NCBI RefSeq assembly: GCF_000024865.1
Contig: NC_013595.1
Location: 1,364,001-1,428,000 of the forward strand
Direction: 5' to 3'
Source: Streptosporangium roseum DSM 43021
Lineage (GTDB): Bacteria > Actinomycetota > Actinomycetes > Streptosporangiales > Streptosporangiaceae
Length of the DNA stretch: 64,000 bases
The position numbers and the translations under genes were made by a program. The notes under the pieces are model-generated. The model was given only the letters and a program-made list of their open reading frames with translations, made no database searches and had not been told where the DNA came from. Position 1 is the first letter of the stretch. Every line of letters starts with the position of its first letter. This document shows positions 51,520 to 60,846 of this stretch, piece by piece.

Positions 51520-52908
51520 TCAAATACGGACATTTCTTGGAATGTTACGGAAAGAAGGTTTACCCACCACAAGGGCCGCGGCCAGACACGCAGCCGGTAC
51601 GGCGGGCAGGACGTACCGGTAGTCGAACTCCGCGACCGCCGGGGGCATGACGAGCAGCACCACGGCCGTCGTCCACGGCAGCACCCACATCGGGGACTCC
51701 GGGCGGAGGCGCCGGACGCCCGCCGCGACCGGGGGGACCAGCAGGATCAGCAGCACCGCCGCGCCGGGCAACCACACGACGTCCTGGTAGGCCCGCATCC
51801 AGCCCGTGTAGGGCTCGACGATCCGGGTGGCGATCGGTCCCCGCTCGTAGTCGCGCTCGGCGCGCTCGGCGCCAACCGTGGCCGGGTAGCGGCCCGGCGG
51901 GGCCGGCGGCGCCGCGGGGAACTCGTAGTAGCCGTAGACCTCCTGGTCGGGGTAGACCGGGCGGCTCAGCGGGAACGAGCGCGCCAGCTCGGAGAGGACC
52001 GAGCCCAGGTAGCCGAGCGGCTGGCTCCGGATGGCCAGCGAGGCGAACCGGCCGGCCAGCGTGTCGTTCTCCTCGCTGAAGGTGATGCCGGGCAGCCTGA
52101 CCAGCGGGGAGTCCGGGCTCCAGACGTATTCCTGCGCGGGGGGCCGTTGCGCGGGCGGGCGGGGGTCGCAGAGCACGGCCAGGTCCGCGGGCGGCCGCAT
52201 CACCGCGCAGTCGGCGAAGGTCATCGTCTTGGAGTAGAGGAAGACGCCGTTGGCGCCCACGATGCCGATCCGGCCGTAGGTCGCGTGGAACCAGACCCCG
52301 TACCCCAGGATCGGCAGCGCCGCCGCGGCCAGCATCACCCCGGCCATGAGCACCCGGCCGCGCATCCGGTAGATCAGCCAGCACGCGAAGATCACGACCA
52401 GTGGCAGCCCGACCGTCCTGGTCAGCGTCGCGGCCGCGATCAGCAGCCCGATCCCGCACGCCGTACGCCATCCGAGGTCGCGGGAGAGGCCGAGGCAGAC
52501 CGCCGACATCACCAGCGCGGCGAACAGGGTGTCGGAGACCAGCAGGTGCTCCAGCTCGATCTGGTAGGCGTCCAGGAGGGAGGGGACGGACGCGAGCACG
52601 GCGGCCCAGCCGGGGGCGCGCAGCCGCCGGGCGGTGAGGTAGACGAGCACGCCGACCAGCAGTCCCAGCAGATGCTGGACCAGCGCGACGGCGGCGAAGC
52701 TGTGAAACGGTTCGAGCAGCCGCAGGAACATCGAGTATCCGGCCGGGCGGACCAGGTCGGGCCGGGGCTTCAGCGCGGTCACCACGTAGGTGTAGGAGTC
52801 GGGGAACCAGATCGCGGGCCGGTAGCCGAGCATGGTGATCACCCGCAGCACGGCCCCGAGGCCCAGCACCCCCAGGAACCACCGGTGCCCCCGAGCCCAG
52901 CCGACCAC
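51520..52908 (-). CDS. Polytopic membrane protein, probable GT-C-type (ArnT/PMT-like) glycosyltransferase
   Basis: The 462-residue protein starts with GTG and has about eleven membrane helices. The first loop contains WFPDSYTYVV, an acidic pair like that in GT-C enzymes, followed by LVRPAGYSMFLRLLEPF. A long extracytoplasmic loop follows the middle helices (about 225-340). GT-C enzymes use polyprenyl-phosphate sugars outside the membrane. The family assignment is by architecture, not by a strong motif. It is divergent from a second large membrane protein gene. Confidence 0.72.
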   Translation of the reverse strand: MVGWARGHRWFLGVLGLGAVLRVITMLGYRPAIWFPDSYTYVVTALKPRPDLVRPAGYSMFLRLLEPFHSFAAVALVQHLLGLLVGVLVYLTARRLRAPGWAAVLASVPSLLDAYQIELEHLLVSDTLFAALVMSAVCLGLSRDLGWRTACGIGLLIAAATLTRTVGLPLVVIFACWLIYRMRGRVLMAGVMLAAAALPILGYGVWFHATYGRIGIVGANGVFLYSKTMTFADCAVMRPPADLAVLCDPRPPAQRPPAQEYVWSPDSPLVRLPGITFSEENDTLAGRFASLAIRSQPLGYLGSVLSELARSFPLSRPVYPDQEVYGYYEFPAAPPAPPGRYPATVGAERAERDYERGPIATRIVEPYTGWMRAYQDVVWLPGAAVLLILLVPPVAAGVRRLRPESPMWVLPWTTAVVLLVMPPAVAEFDYRYVLPAVPAACLAAALVVGKPSFRNIPRNVRI

Positions 52909-53012
52909 TTTCCGCCCCCTTCGCGCGCTGCGCGTACGCTACCGGCTTTCGCCTGGCAGCCGCGCGCGGGCATCGCCGTCGCCGGAGGCTGCCACTACGC
53001 TCGGGACGAGCC

Positions 53013-55151
53013 ATGAGGATCACCTGGTTGGATCACACGCGGAGGCCCTCGGCGGGCAGAGTGCTCGCCGTGGTGTCGGTCGTGCCCGCACTCGTGCTGG
53101 CCGGCTGGCTGGTGGCCGGGCTGTCGCTGCTGCTGCTCGGCTGGTTCCGGCCGATCGCCGCCCTGCCACTGGGCCTGGCGGTCGCCGCGGTCCTGTGCCG
53201 GTACGGCCTGCGCCGCCTGCCCGAGACCGTCGAGGCGACCGCCTGGCAGGCGAGCGGCGTCGTCGCCGCGGCCCTGGCCTCGGGGGTCTTCAACGGCCTG
53301 CTCCACAGCGAGCAGCTCGTCGTCCGCCGCGACCCCGCCACCTACGCCCAGTACGCCGTCTGGCTGGCCGGCCACGGCTCGCTGCCGATCCCGTACCAGC
53401 AGGCGGCCTTCGGCGGCCCGGATCACGCGCTGCGCTTCGACAGCGCGGGCTTCTACAGCTCGGGCGGCGCGGTCGTGCCGCAGTTCATGCCGGGCGCGCC
53501 GCTGATCGACGCGCCGGGACACTGGCTGGGGGGCCTGACCGGCCTGCTGCTGGTGCCGCCGGTGCTGGGAGCGCTGGCGGTGCTCGTCCTGTCGGGGGTC
53601 GTCGCCCGGCTCGTCGGCGCGCGCTGGGCGGCGCCGGCCGCCCTGGTGTTCGCGGTCAGCCTCCCGATCCTCTACACCTCGCGCACCACCTTCAGCGAGA
53701 TCCCCTCCATGATCCTGCTCTTCGGCGGGATCGCCCTGCTGCACGACGCCCAGGTCAGGCTCCGCTCCGGCATCACGGGCCTGGGCTACCTGCCGTCCCT
53801 GCCCTCCGCCGAGCAGCCGGGGCGGGTCCGCCGGGCCCAGTCCGACGGCGCCGTGATCGGGGCGGAGCTGGCCGGCCTGGTGTTCGGCCTGGCCGTCCTG
53901 GTCAGGATCGACGGGCTGCGCGACGTGCTTCCCGTGCTGGTCTACGCCGGGTTGCTGATCGCCCTGCGCCGGGCGGGGATCCGTGACGAGGGGCGCCTCG
54001 GCGTCCCGCTGCTCTGCGGCCTGGCGGCCGGGACCATCATGGGGGTCGCGGCCGGATACATCCTGTCCAGGCCCTATCTGAACTACCTGTCCGGCTCGCT
54101 CCGGCCGCTGCTGGCCATCTGCGGCGCGGTCCTGGTGCTCACCCTGGTCGCCGCGCTCGCGGCGCCGAGGCTCGCGGCCGTGCTGCGGCGGGCCGCGGGG
54201 ATCCGGCGGCTGCCCGAGATCGCCGGCGGCCTGGTGGTGCTGGTCATGGTGGCCTTCGCGGCCCGGCCGTGGCTGCAGACCGTCCTGCGGCGGCCGACCA
54301 CGCCGGAGGACCGGCTGAACTACGAGTTCATCGAGAGGACGCAGACGGCGAACGGCCTGCCGGTCGACGGCGCCCGGCTCTACTACGAGGAGTCGCTGTA
54401 CTGGGTGATCTGGTACGTCGGGGTCCCCGTGGTGGTGCTGGCCACGCTGGCCGGGGCGGTGCTCACGCGCAGGATGGTGCGGGGCAGGGGGTTCGGCTGG
54501 CTGCTGCCGCTGGCCGTCATCGGCTGGACCACGCTCACCACGCTCTACCGTCCGGGCATCACCCCCGACCACCCGTGGGCCGCCCGGCGGCTGGTCCCCA
54601 TCGTCATCCCCGGCCTCGTCCTGCTCGCCGTCTGGGGCCTGCGCTGGGCGCGGGACAAGGCCCGCAGGATGGGGTACGGCCCGGCCGTCCAGAACGGCCT
54701 GGCCGCCGTCGGCGTGGTGCTCCTGCTCGTCCCCCCGGCGATCACCTCCGCCGGGACGGCCTTCACCCCCGTGGAGCGCGGCGAGCGCGCGGCGGTCGAG
54801 GCGATGTGCGCGGCCCTGCCGGAACGGGCCTCGGTGCTGATCGTGGAGCGGGTCACCGGCGACCGGCTCACCCAGCTCGTCCGGGGCACCTGCGGGGTCC
54901 CCACCGCCCGGGTCGCCTTCTACCGGGGCGCCGACGTCCCCGTCCCGTCCGACGTCGACCGCCTGATCGGCCGCACCCGCGCCACCGGCCGCGTGCCGGT
55001 CCTGCTCGCCGCCAGGGCCGACCAGCTCTCCCAGTACGGCGCGCCGGTCCAGGTGATGAAGCTCCGCACCCGCCAGGAGGAGAGATCGCTCGTCGGCCCC
55101 CCCGACGGCACCTGGTCCCTGTCCATGGACGCCTGGATGGCCCTTCCCTAG
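53013..55151 (+). CDS. Large polytopic membrane protein, GT-C-like
   Basis: 712 residues with about thirteen membrane helices. The first periplasmic loop holds RRDPATYAQYAVWLAGHGS, an Asp-containing motif seen in GT39-type proteins, and GAVVPQFMPGAPLI. A soluble C-terminal region (about 590-712) has a Rossmann-like strand pattern (ERASVLIVERV). The substrate is unknown. It probably belongs with the other envelope sugar genes. It shares a 104-bp promoter region with the divergent membrane gene. Confidence 0.72.
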   Translation: MRITWLDHTRRPSAGRVLAVVSVVPALVLAGWLVAGLSLLLLGWFRPIAALPLGLAVAAVLCRYGLRRLPETVEATAWQASGVVAAALASGVFNGLLHSEQLVVRRDPATYAQYAVWLAGHGSLPIPYQQAAFGGPDHALRFDSAGFYSSGGAVVPQFMPGAPLIDAPGHWLGGLTGLLLVPPVLGALAVLVLSGVVARLVGARWAAPAALVFAVSLPILYTSRTTFSEIPSMILLFGGIALLHDAQVRLRSGITGLGYLPSLPSAEQPGRVRRAQSDGAVIGAELAGLVFGLAVLVRIDGLRDVLPVLVYAGLLIALRRAGIRDEGRLGVPLLCGLAAGTIMGVAAGYILSRPYLNYLSGSLRPLLAICGAVLVLTLVAALAAPRLAAVLRRAAGIRRLPEIAGGLVVLVMVAFAARPWLQTVLRRPTTPEDRLNYEFIERTQTANGLPVDGARLYYEESLYWVIWYVGVPVVVLATLAGAVLTRRMVRGRGFGWLLPLAVIGWTTLTTLYRPGITPDHPWAARRLVPIVIPGLVLLAVWGLRWARDKARRMGYGPAVQNGLAAVGVVLLLVPPAITSAGTAFTPVERGERAAVEAMCAALPERASVLIVERVTGDRLTQLVRGTCGVPTARVAFYRGADVPVPSDVDRLIGRTRATGRVPVLLAARADQLSQYGAPVQVMKLRTRQEERSLVGPPDGTWSLSMDAWMALP

Positions 55152-55327
55152 CCGGTCGGCGGCAGGACACCCGGCTGGTCACGGATCGGCGCAGCCGGGA
55201 GAGAGGGGCAGGGGCCGTCTTCGGAGCGCTGCGAGAAGAACTCCGGTCCGGCTCCGTACCGGATCGGATGCTTGGATCTTGCGACGTTTCCCTGTCGGTG
55301 CGGCCACGTGAGAGGCAGGGTTGCCAC

Positions 55328-55573
55328 ATGAGCGAGCCCTTTCCCACTGACCACACCGTAGGCGTGCGTGACCTCACTCATGGAACCAGTCAGGTTCTCG
55401 CACAGGTCAAGGCCGGCGAGACGCTGACCATCACCGAGCGGGGTGAACCGATCGCCATGGTCATTCCGCTCCGGCAGCCGAAGATGGTCATGTCCGCCGT
55501 GGGGTATGCGACGAGTGGAGATCCCACGTGGGCCTCCCGCGCTGACGAGGACCTCGACGGATCCGGCGAATGA
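55328..55573 (+). CDS. Phd/YefM-type antitoxin
   Basis: The 81-residue protein has the Phd/YefM N-terminal fold: VGVRDLTHGTSQVLAQVKAG, then ETLTITERGEPIAMVIPL, with the typical turn before the last strand. The C-terminal tail (about 50-81) is acidic and disordered, as in domains that wrap a PIN toxin. It ends in an ATGA with the start of its toxin partner, but that toxin gene is now only a fragment. The antitoxin is therefore an orphan; it may still bind its own promoter or other toxins. Confidence 0.85.
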   Translation: MSEPFPTDHTVGVRDLTHGTSQVLAQVKAGETLTITERGEPIAMVIPLRQPKMVMSAVGYATSGDPTWASRADEDLDGSGE

Positions 55574-55682
55574 TCGTCGCGGATGCCGGTGCGCGCTGGA
55601 CGAGCGGCATTTTCGCGTGATCTCACCGCTCAACCGGGCGGACGCGTCCACCCTCCTGCCCGCCGATCTGAAACTCCAGTAG
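55570..55682 (+). pseudogene. VapC-type PIN toxin remnant with internal deletion
   Basis: Right after the antitoxin, an ATG (in ATGA with its stop) begins MIVADAGA, which looks like the start of a VapC toxin. Within a few codons the sequence jumps to a different frame that encodes ERHFRVISPLNRADASTLLP, the usual C-terminal end of such toxins. About 100 codons, including most catalytic acids, are missing. The toxin is dead, and the two ends are kept next to an intact antitoxin. Confidence 0.78.
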
Positions 55683-55831
55683 GAATGCGATCACGGTTCG
55701 GAAGGACCATGTCCGGAGGGCTGCGGTCAGGCGGAGCCTGTTCGATAATTGATGATCAAACTCGGGTCATTCGTGTCAGGATATCGGGAAATATCTCGAT
55801 TATTACGGCGGGTGACGTAGTGGGTGCAACG

Positions 55832-56695
55832 ATGCCGACGGTCGGACGGATCCTGCTGGCCGGGGTGACGGCTCTCGCCGTGACGTTCGGGACAGCCGGG
55901 GCCGCGGGAGCGGCCGGGGCGGCGGATCGACAGGATCGGCAGGGCGTCCAGGTGCTTCCGCCGCCGGACGACTGGCCCGAGGGCGGCACATTCACCGTCT
56001 TCCTGTGCAGGGACTACGACGTCTGGGAGAACTGCCGGGGGCGGGCGACCACGGCGGAGCAGGAACGCGCGCTGGAGACGAGGTTGCGGGCGATGCCGGA
56101 GGTGACGGAGGTCGAGTTCGAGTCCCGCGAGGAGGCGATGGCGAACTTCAGGCAACAGAACGCCGGCAACAAGACCCTGCTCTCGGCCCTCCAGGTCGAG
56201 GACATGCCGGAGTCGTTCCGGGGCAGGCTCCGCCGCTGGGACGACATCCTGCCCTTCCGGTCGGAACTGCGGAAGGCGGCAGGCGTCTCCACCGTCTACT
56301 CCTTCGGTGATTTCTTCTGGAAGGACAAGGCGGACGTCGCAGTCACGCTGTGCGGGCACAAGAAGACGGTCTACGCCTGCAAGGGGCGAGGGTCGGCCAC
56401 GCTGGAGGAGAAGAAGGCCCTCGAGGCCCGGCTCGGCACCCTCGAAGAGAGCCAGAACCTCTACTTCGAGAACCGCGCCCACGCCCGCCGGGTGTTCGGG
56501 CATGTCTGGGCGATGAAATCCCTCGGCTCCGGTGTTCTTCTGGAGCGTCGTTTCCCGGAGAGCTACTACGTCAAGCTCGTCGATCCGGGTCGCGCCAAGA
56601 CGGTGATCAACGCGGTCAAGGGGATGGCGGGCGTGTATGAGGCCGTAATGGTGGGCGACGGGCGGTCCGTCCCCATGACCGTCAGGACGAGATGA
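55832..56695 (+). CDS. Secreted protein with two tandem FtsX extracellular-like domains
   Basis: 287 residues. A signal peptide (about 1-30, with a long Ala/Gly stretch and an AGA-A cleavage region) is followed by two copies of a domain like the FtsX extracellular domain. Copy 1 (about 52-162) has FTVFLCRDYD, C59 and C68, EVTEVEFESREEAMANF and SFRGRLR; copy 2 (about 168-276) has VAVTLCGHKK, C174 and C183, and YFENRAHARRVF. Each copy has a cysteine pair nine residues apart. The membrane part of FtsX is absent. In actinobacteria, FtsX uses this domain to switch on RipC-type wall hydrolases. Start ATG 55832 or GTG 55820. Confidence 0.75.
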   Translation: MPTVGRILLAGVTALAVTFGTAGAAGAAGAADRQDRQGVQVLPPPDDWPEGGTFTVFLCRDYDVWENCRGRATTAEQERALETRLRAMPEVTEVEFESREEAMANFRQQNAGNKTLLSALQVEDMPESFRGRLRRWDDILPFRSELRKAAGVSTVYSFGDFFWKDKADVAVTLCGHKKTVYACKGRGSATLEEKKALEARLGTLEESQNLYFENRAHARRVFGHVWAMKSLGSGVLLERRFPESYYVKLVDPGRAKTVINAVKGMAGVYEAVMVGDGRSVPMTVRTR

Positions 56696-56891
56696 CGCGG
56701 GTCCGACGTCGTGCGGCGGACCGGCGCCTGACCTCGGGGTGAGAGGATCGGTACGGCGGTGAGCGGTGCTCCGGGTGCCTCGGCGGCGTCCGGATCCGCG
56801 CGTGGTCCGGAGGGCCGGGTCGTGCCGCGTGGCCGTCCGAACGCGGCGAAGTGAGACCGGCTCCCAGCCGGGCAGAGTATCCTCGCCCGAC

Positions 56892-57821
56892 GTGAGCACG
56901 CCCGAGACATCCGAGAGTGGACCAGCTGTGGACGCAACACCGTACGTCACGATCGTTCTGCCCTGTTACAACGAGCAGGACCATGTCATCGACGAGGTCG
57001 AGCGCATCTCCGAGGCCATGGACCGCAGCGGCTACACCTACGAGCTCGTGGCCGTCGACGACTGCTCCACCGACCAGACGCTGGCCAGGCTGCAGGAGGC
57101 CGCGCCGCGCTTCCCCAACATGCGGATCAGGGCCTTCCACCGCAACGGTGGGTCGGGCACGGTGCGCAGGATCGGCAGCCAGGAGGCACGCGGCGAGATC
57201 GTCGTGTGGACCGACGCGGACATGACGTATCCGAACGAGCGCATCCCCGAGCTCGTCGAGATCCTGGACAAGGACCACACGGTCGACCAGGTCGTGGGCG
57301 CGCGGACCACCGAGGAGGGCTCGCACAAGTTCCTGCGGGTGCCGGCCAAGTGGTTCATCCGCAAGGTGGCCGAACGGCTGGCGGGGCAGAAGATCCCCGA
57401 CCTCAACAGCGGCCTGCGGGCGTTCCGCAAGTCGGTCGCCAAGCCGTACCTGCGGCTGCTGCCGCCCGGGTTCTCCTGCGTCACCACGATCACGCTGTCG
57501 TTCCTGTCCAACCAGCACGACGTCTACTACCTGCCGATCGAATACAGCAAGCGGGCGGGCAAGTCGAAGTTCAGCTTCATCTCCGACGCCTACCGCTACA
57601 TCCTGCAGGTGCTGCGGATGGTCATGTACTTCAACCCGCTCAAGGTCCTCATGCCGCCCGCGCTCTGGCTGGTCGGCATCGGCCTGGTCAAGGGTGTCGT
57701 GGACATGGTCCGCTACGGGTTCTACCTGACCAGCAACACCATCGTGATCTTCCTGTCCGGCCTGCTCATCGGCTCGCTGGCGCTGCTCGCCGACCTCATC
57801 GTGCGCTCCCGGAGCGAGTAG
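56892..57821 (+). CDS. Dolichol-phosphate-mannose-synthase-like glycosyltransferase
   Basis: 309 residues. A GT2 domain (about 20-235) has VTIVLPCYNEQDHV, ELVAVDDCSTDQT, GGSGTVRRIGS and the metal motif VVWTDADMTYP, as in DPM1-type enzymes that put a sugar on polyprenyl phosphate. Two membrane helices at the end (about 250-300) resemble the GtrB/DPM form. It probably makes the lipid-linked sugars for the GT-C-like enzymes nearby. GTG 56892 is preferred; a GTG before VDATPYV is an option. The next gene starts directly after the stop. Confidence 0.85.
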   Translation: MSTPETSESGPAVDATPYVTIVLPCYNEQDHVIDEVERISEAMDRSGYTYELVAVDDCSTDQTLARLQEAAPRFPNMRIRAFHRNGGSGTVRRIGSQEARGEIVVWTDADMTYPNERIPELVEILDKDHTVDQVVGARTTEEGSHKFLRVPAKWFIRKVAERLAGQKIPDLNSGLRAFRKSVAKPYLRLLPPGFSCVTTITLSFLSNQHDVYYLPIEYSKRAGKSKFSFISDAYRYILQVLRMVMYFNPLKVLMPPALWLVGIGLVKGVVDMVRYGFYLTSNTIVIFLSGLLIGSLALLADLIVRSRSE

Positions 57822-58895
57822 ATGCGGATCGCGATCGTCGGGCCGGCCCATCCCTACAAGGGTGGCGGGGCCGCGCACACCACCGAGCTGGCCCACCGGC
57901 TGCGGGCCGCCGGGCACGACGTGGTGATCGAGTCGTGGAAGGCGCAGTACCCGTCCTTCCTCTACCCGGGGCAGCAGACCGTGGACACCCCCGACGGCGC
58001 CCCGTTCCCCCACGTCCGCCGCGAGCTCGACTGGCGCCGCCCCGACGGCTGGGTCCGCTGCGGGCGGCGGCTCGCGGGCGCCGACCTGGTGATCCTCGCG
58101 GTGCTCAGCCCGGTGCAGGTCCCGCCCTACCTGGGCATCCTGTACGGCCTGCGCCGCCGGACCCGGGTCGTCGCGCTCTGCCACAACGTGCTGCCGCACG
58201 AGCGCAAGCCCTATGACACCCCGCTGATGAAGGCCCTGCTCCGCCGGGTCGACGGGGTGCTCGTCCACTCCGGGCAGCAGGCCGTGCTGGCCCGCGAGCT
58301 CGGGCCCGCCCCGGTGACGGTGGCCGAGATGGCGCCGCACCTCCCGGTCAGGTCTCCCGGGAGCGGCCAGGCCGGAGGGGTGACGCGCAGGCTGCTGTTC
58401 TTCGGCCTGGTCCGGCCGTACAAGGGGCTGGACCTGCTGATCCGCGCGCTGCCCGAAGACGTCTCCCTCCGGGTCGCCGGAGAGTTCTGGGGCGGCCTGC
58501 AGGAGACGGAGGCGCTGATCGCCGGGCTCGGGCTGACCGGCCGGGTGGAGCTGCGGCCCGGCTATGTGGCCGACGACGACGTGCCCGGCCTGTTCGCCGA
58601 CGTCGACGCGCTGGTCCTGCCGTACCGGAGCGGGACGGCCAGCCAGCAGGTGTGGTTCGGCCACGAGCACGGGGTGCCGGTGATCGCCAGCCGGGTGGGG
58701 ACGCTCGGCGACCACGTCACCGACGGGGTGGACGGGCTGGTCGTCGAGCCCGGCTCGGTGGAGGACCTCCGCGCGGCGCTGGCCGCGTTCTACCGGCCGG
58801 GCGAGCCCGAACGGCTCCGCGCCGGGGTCAAGGCCGTCGATCCGGAGCCCTACTGGGCGGCGTACGTGGACGCCCTGGTCTCCGTGGGGGCCTGA
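57822..58895 (+). CDS. Family 4 glycosyltransferase
   Basis: The 357-residue GT-B enzyme begins right after the previous stop codon (TAG ATG). Blocks: MRIAIVGPAHPYKGGGAAHT, split here as RIAIVGPAHP and YKGGGAAHT, an LCHNVLPHE loop, LLFFGLVRPYKGLDLLI, RPGYVADDDVPGLF and FGHEHGVPVIAS, with the donor-binding Glu in the last block. This is a retaining GT4-type transferase. Direct coupling to the DPM-like gene suggests that both act on one glycolipid. Its last 46 bp overlap the end of the convergent membrane protein gene. Confidence 0.85.
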   Translation: MRIAIVGPAHPYKGGGAAHTTELAHRLRAAGHDVVIESWKAQYPSFLYPGQQTVDTPDGAPFPHVRRELDWRRPDGWVRCGRRLAGADLVILAVLSPVQVPPYLGILYGLRRRTRVVALCHNVLPHERKPYDTPLMKALLRRVDGVLVHSGQQAVLARELGPAPVTVAEMAPHLPVRSPGSGQAGGVTRRLLFFGLVRPYKGLDLLIRALPEDVSLRVAGEFWGGLQETEALIAGLGLTGRVELRPGYVADDDVPGLFADVDALVLPYRSGTASQQVWFGHEHGVPVIASRVGTLGDHVTDGVDGLVVEPGSVEDLRAALAAFYRPGEPERLRAGVKAVDPEPYWAAYVDALVSVGA

Positions 58896-59815
58896 GTCCC
58901 GCGGCCGAGGAGCCAGCCGATCCCGGCCCAGGCCACGTCGGTGAGGGTGAAGGCCAGCCGGGAGACCAGGGCGACGGCCCCGGCGATGGTCACGGCCGGG
59001 CCGAGGCCGTGGCCGTCCAGCGCCGTGACGAGGACCGCGACCATCGCGGCCTCGCGCACGCCCAGCCCGGCCGGGACGACCGCGACCAGCAGGCCGGTCG
59101 CCCAGGCGAAGGCGTAGGCCCCGGCGCCGAGCGGGTAGAACGAGAAGTCGCCGGTCAGGTCGCCGAGGACGAGCCAGGTGTGCAGGCCGTAGAGCAGCCA
59201 GCCGAGGACCGTCCAGGCGACGGCGGCGAGCAGGGCGCGGCCGGGCAGCACCTGCTCGATGGGCTCCTTGCGGGCGATCCGCAGCGCCAGGTTCAGGCCC
59301 CAGGTGAGGATCCTCGGATGCAGGCACACGATGATCACCGGGATGATCAGGACGAGGTACCACGCGCGCTCGGCCACCGACCGGGCGGTGAACGGCAGCG
59401 TGGCGGCGGCGAGCCCGGCCGCGCAGCCCAGGGAGATCACCAGGCCCAGGGAGGTGGCGCTGAAGGTGCGCCGGGGCGGGCAGCCGTAGTCGCGGCCCAG
59501 CTCCATCATCGCGGCGTAGGCCCAGACGGATCCCGGGACGTATTTGCCGAGCTGGCCGACGAACAGCACGCGCGCGGCCACGCGCAGCGGCAGCGGGGAG
59601 CCCAGCCCGGCGACCACGGAGCGCCAGGCGAGGAGCATGCAGCCCGCGCCCGCCATCACCGCCGCGCAGGCCCCGGCCACCGACCACCAGGACAGCCGGG
59701 CGAGCGCCCCGAGCGTGCCCTCCCAGTTCTGGGCCAGGCCGTAGCCGACGAAGGCCAGCGCGACCAGGGCCAGTATCACCCGGAGCAGGCGGCTTGACCG
59801 CAGGCGGCTGAGCAT
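58850..59815 (-). CDS. LPG-synthase-TM/flippase-like membrane protein, first copy
   Basis: 321 residues with about eight helices. FVGQLGKYVPGSVWAY is the hallmark of the lysylphosphatidylglycerol-synthase membrane domain (DUF2156-less, AglD/MprF N-terminal type). VVPAGLGVREAAMVAVL is a second hallmark near the C-terminal half. There is no soluble aminoacyl-transferase domain, so a flippase-like role for lipid-linked sugars is more likely than lysyl transfer. It is a paralogue of the gene at 60843. Its 3' end overlaps the convergent glycosyltransferase gene. Confidence 0.8.
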   Translation of the reverse strand: MLSRLRSSRLLRVILALVALAFVGYGLAQNWEGTLGALARLSWWSVAGACAAVMAGAGCMLLAWRSVVAGLGSPLPLRVAARVLFVGQLGKYVPGSVWAYAAMMELGRDYGCPPRRTFSATSLGLVISLGCAAGLAAATLPFTARSVAERAWYLVLIIPVIIVCLHPRILTWGLNLALRIARKEPIEQVLPGRALLAAVAWTVLGWLLYGLHTWLVLGDLTGDFSFYPLGAGAYAFAWATGLLVAVVPAGLGVREAAMVAVLVTALDGHGLGPAVTIAGAVALVSRLAFTLTDVAWAGIGWLLGRGTQAPTETRASTYAAQ

Positions 59816-60006
59816 CCGCCAAGGGTACGACGCGGACCTTACCCGGCGGTAGGGGCCCGGCTCGCCGGTACTCTTGGGCGGCGTGACGGCGATGGGCGTC
59901 GCGCGGACCCGGTGCGGTGAGCGCGGTGCTCCCGTGCGCGTCCCCGGCACGACGGATCGCGAGGGACGAGCGGTCCGCGGAGCGGATGAGGAGTGGTGGG
60001 CGACCG

Positions 60007-60846
60007 ATGAGCGCGGAACGGGTGGCGCAGCTGGCGTACTCCGAGTTCCAGGCGGCGATGCTGGACGAGGAGAAGCGCCGCCGCAAGGCCGCGAAGATCG
60101 TGGCGGTGCTCGGCCACTTCCTCGGCCGTGACCGGGACGTCCTCGACGGCCTGACGGTCGCGGACATCGGCTGCTCGGCGGGCTTCATCGCCGACGAGCT
60201 CGCCGCCGCGGGCGCGAGGCGGACCTTCGGTGTGGACATCGACGTGCCCGGCCTGCGCAAGGCGGCCGAGCGGTTCGGCGAGCGGGTCGAGTTCGTGTGC
60301 GCCGACGGCACCGCGCTGCCCTTCCCCGACGGCTCCATCGACGTGCTGGTCTTCAACCACATCTACGAGCACGTGGTGGACCCCGACGCGATCATGGCGG
60401 AGATGCGCCGGGTGCTCGCCGACGACGGCGTGCTCTACCTGGGGCTGGGCAACCGGCTCGGGGTGATGGAGCCGCACTACAAGCTGCCCTTCCTGTCCTA
60501 CCTGCCGCCCAGGCTGGCCGACCGCTACGTCCGGCTGTCCGGCCGCGCGGACAGCTACTACGAGCGCTACCGGACCCGCCGCGGCCTGCGGAAGATGGTG
60601 CGCGGCCTGCGGGTGTGGGACTACACCTTCCCGGTGCTCGCCACCCCGGCGGCGTTCGCCGGCTCCGAGCTGTTCCCCGGCGTGGTCGGCCGCGTGGCCG
60701 GCGGCGTGCTGGCCCGGCTGCCCCGCCCCGTCCTGCGTGGGCTGCTGCCGGTGGTGCCGACCTACCTGTGGGTGGCGACCAAGGGCACCCGCCGCCCGGC
60801 CGGAGCCGCCCTGCCCCAGCCGCCCGACCCGGTCCTTCCCCGGTGA
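60007..60846 (+). CDS. SAM-dependent methyltransferase (class I)
   Basis: 279 residues. SAM-binding motif I VADIGCSAGFIADEL, then FGVDIDVPGL, CADGTALPFPDGSIDVLVFN (two blocks, CADGTALPFP and DGSIDVLVFN) and a long C-terminal part with hydrophobic segments (about 225-265). The protein resembles methyltransferases in polysaccharide or lipid gene clusters. The target could be a sugar, a lipid or a terminal phosphate. It overlaps the second LPG-synthase-like gene by GTGA, so the two work together. ATG 60007 follows GGAGTGGTGGG. Confidence 0.83.
   Translation: MSAERVAQLAYSEFQAAMLDEEKRRRKAAKIVAVLGHFLGRDRDVLDGLTVADIGCSAGFIADELAAAGARRTFGVDIDVPGLRKAAERFGERVEFVCADGTALPFPDGSIDVLVFNHIYEHVVDPDAIMAEMRRVLADDGVLYLGLGNRLGVMEPHYKLPFLSYLPPRLADRYVRLSGRADSYYERYRTRRGLRKMVRGLRVWDYTFPVLATPAAFAGSELFPGVVGRVAGGVLARLPRPVLRGLLPVVPTYLWVATKGTRRPAGAALPQPPDPVLPR

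Noticed and set aside
56682..60362. Open frame of over 1,200 codons on the minus strand
   Set aside because: It runs antisense through at least three well-supported genes. Such long frames are a by-product of very GC-rich codon bias; the protein is rich in Arg, Gly, Asp and His with no domain.
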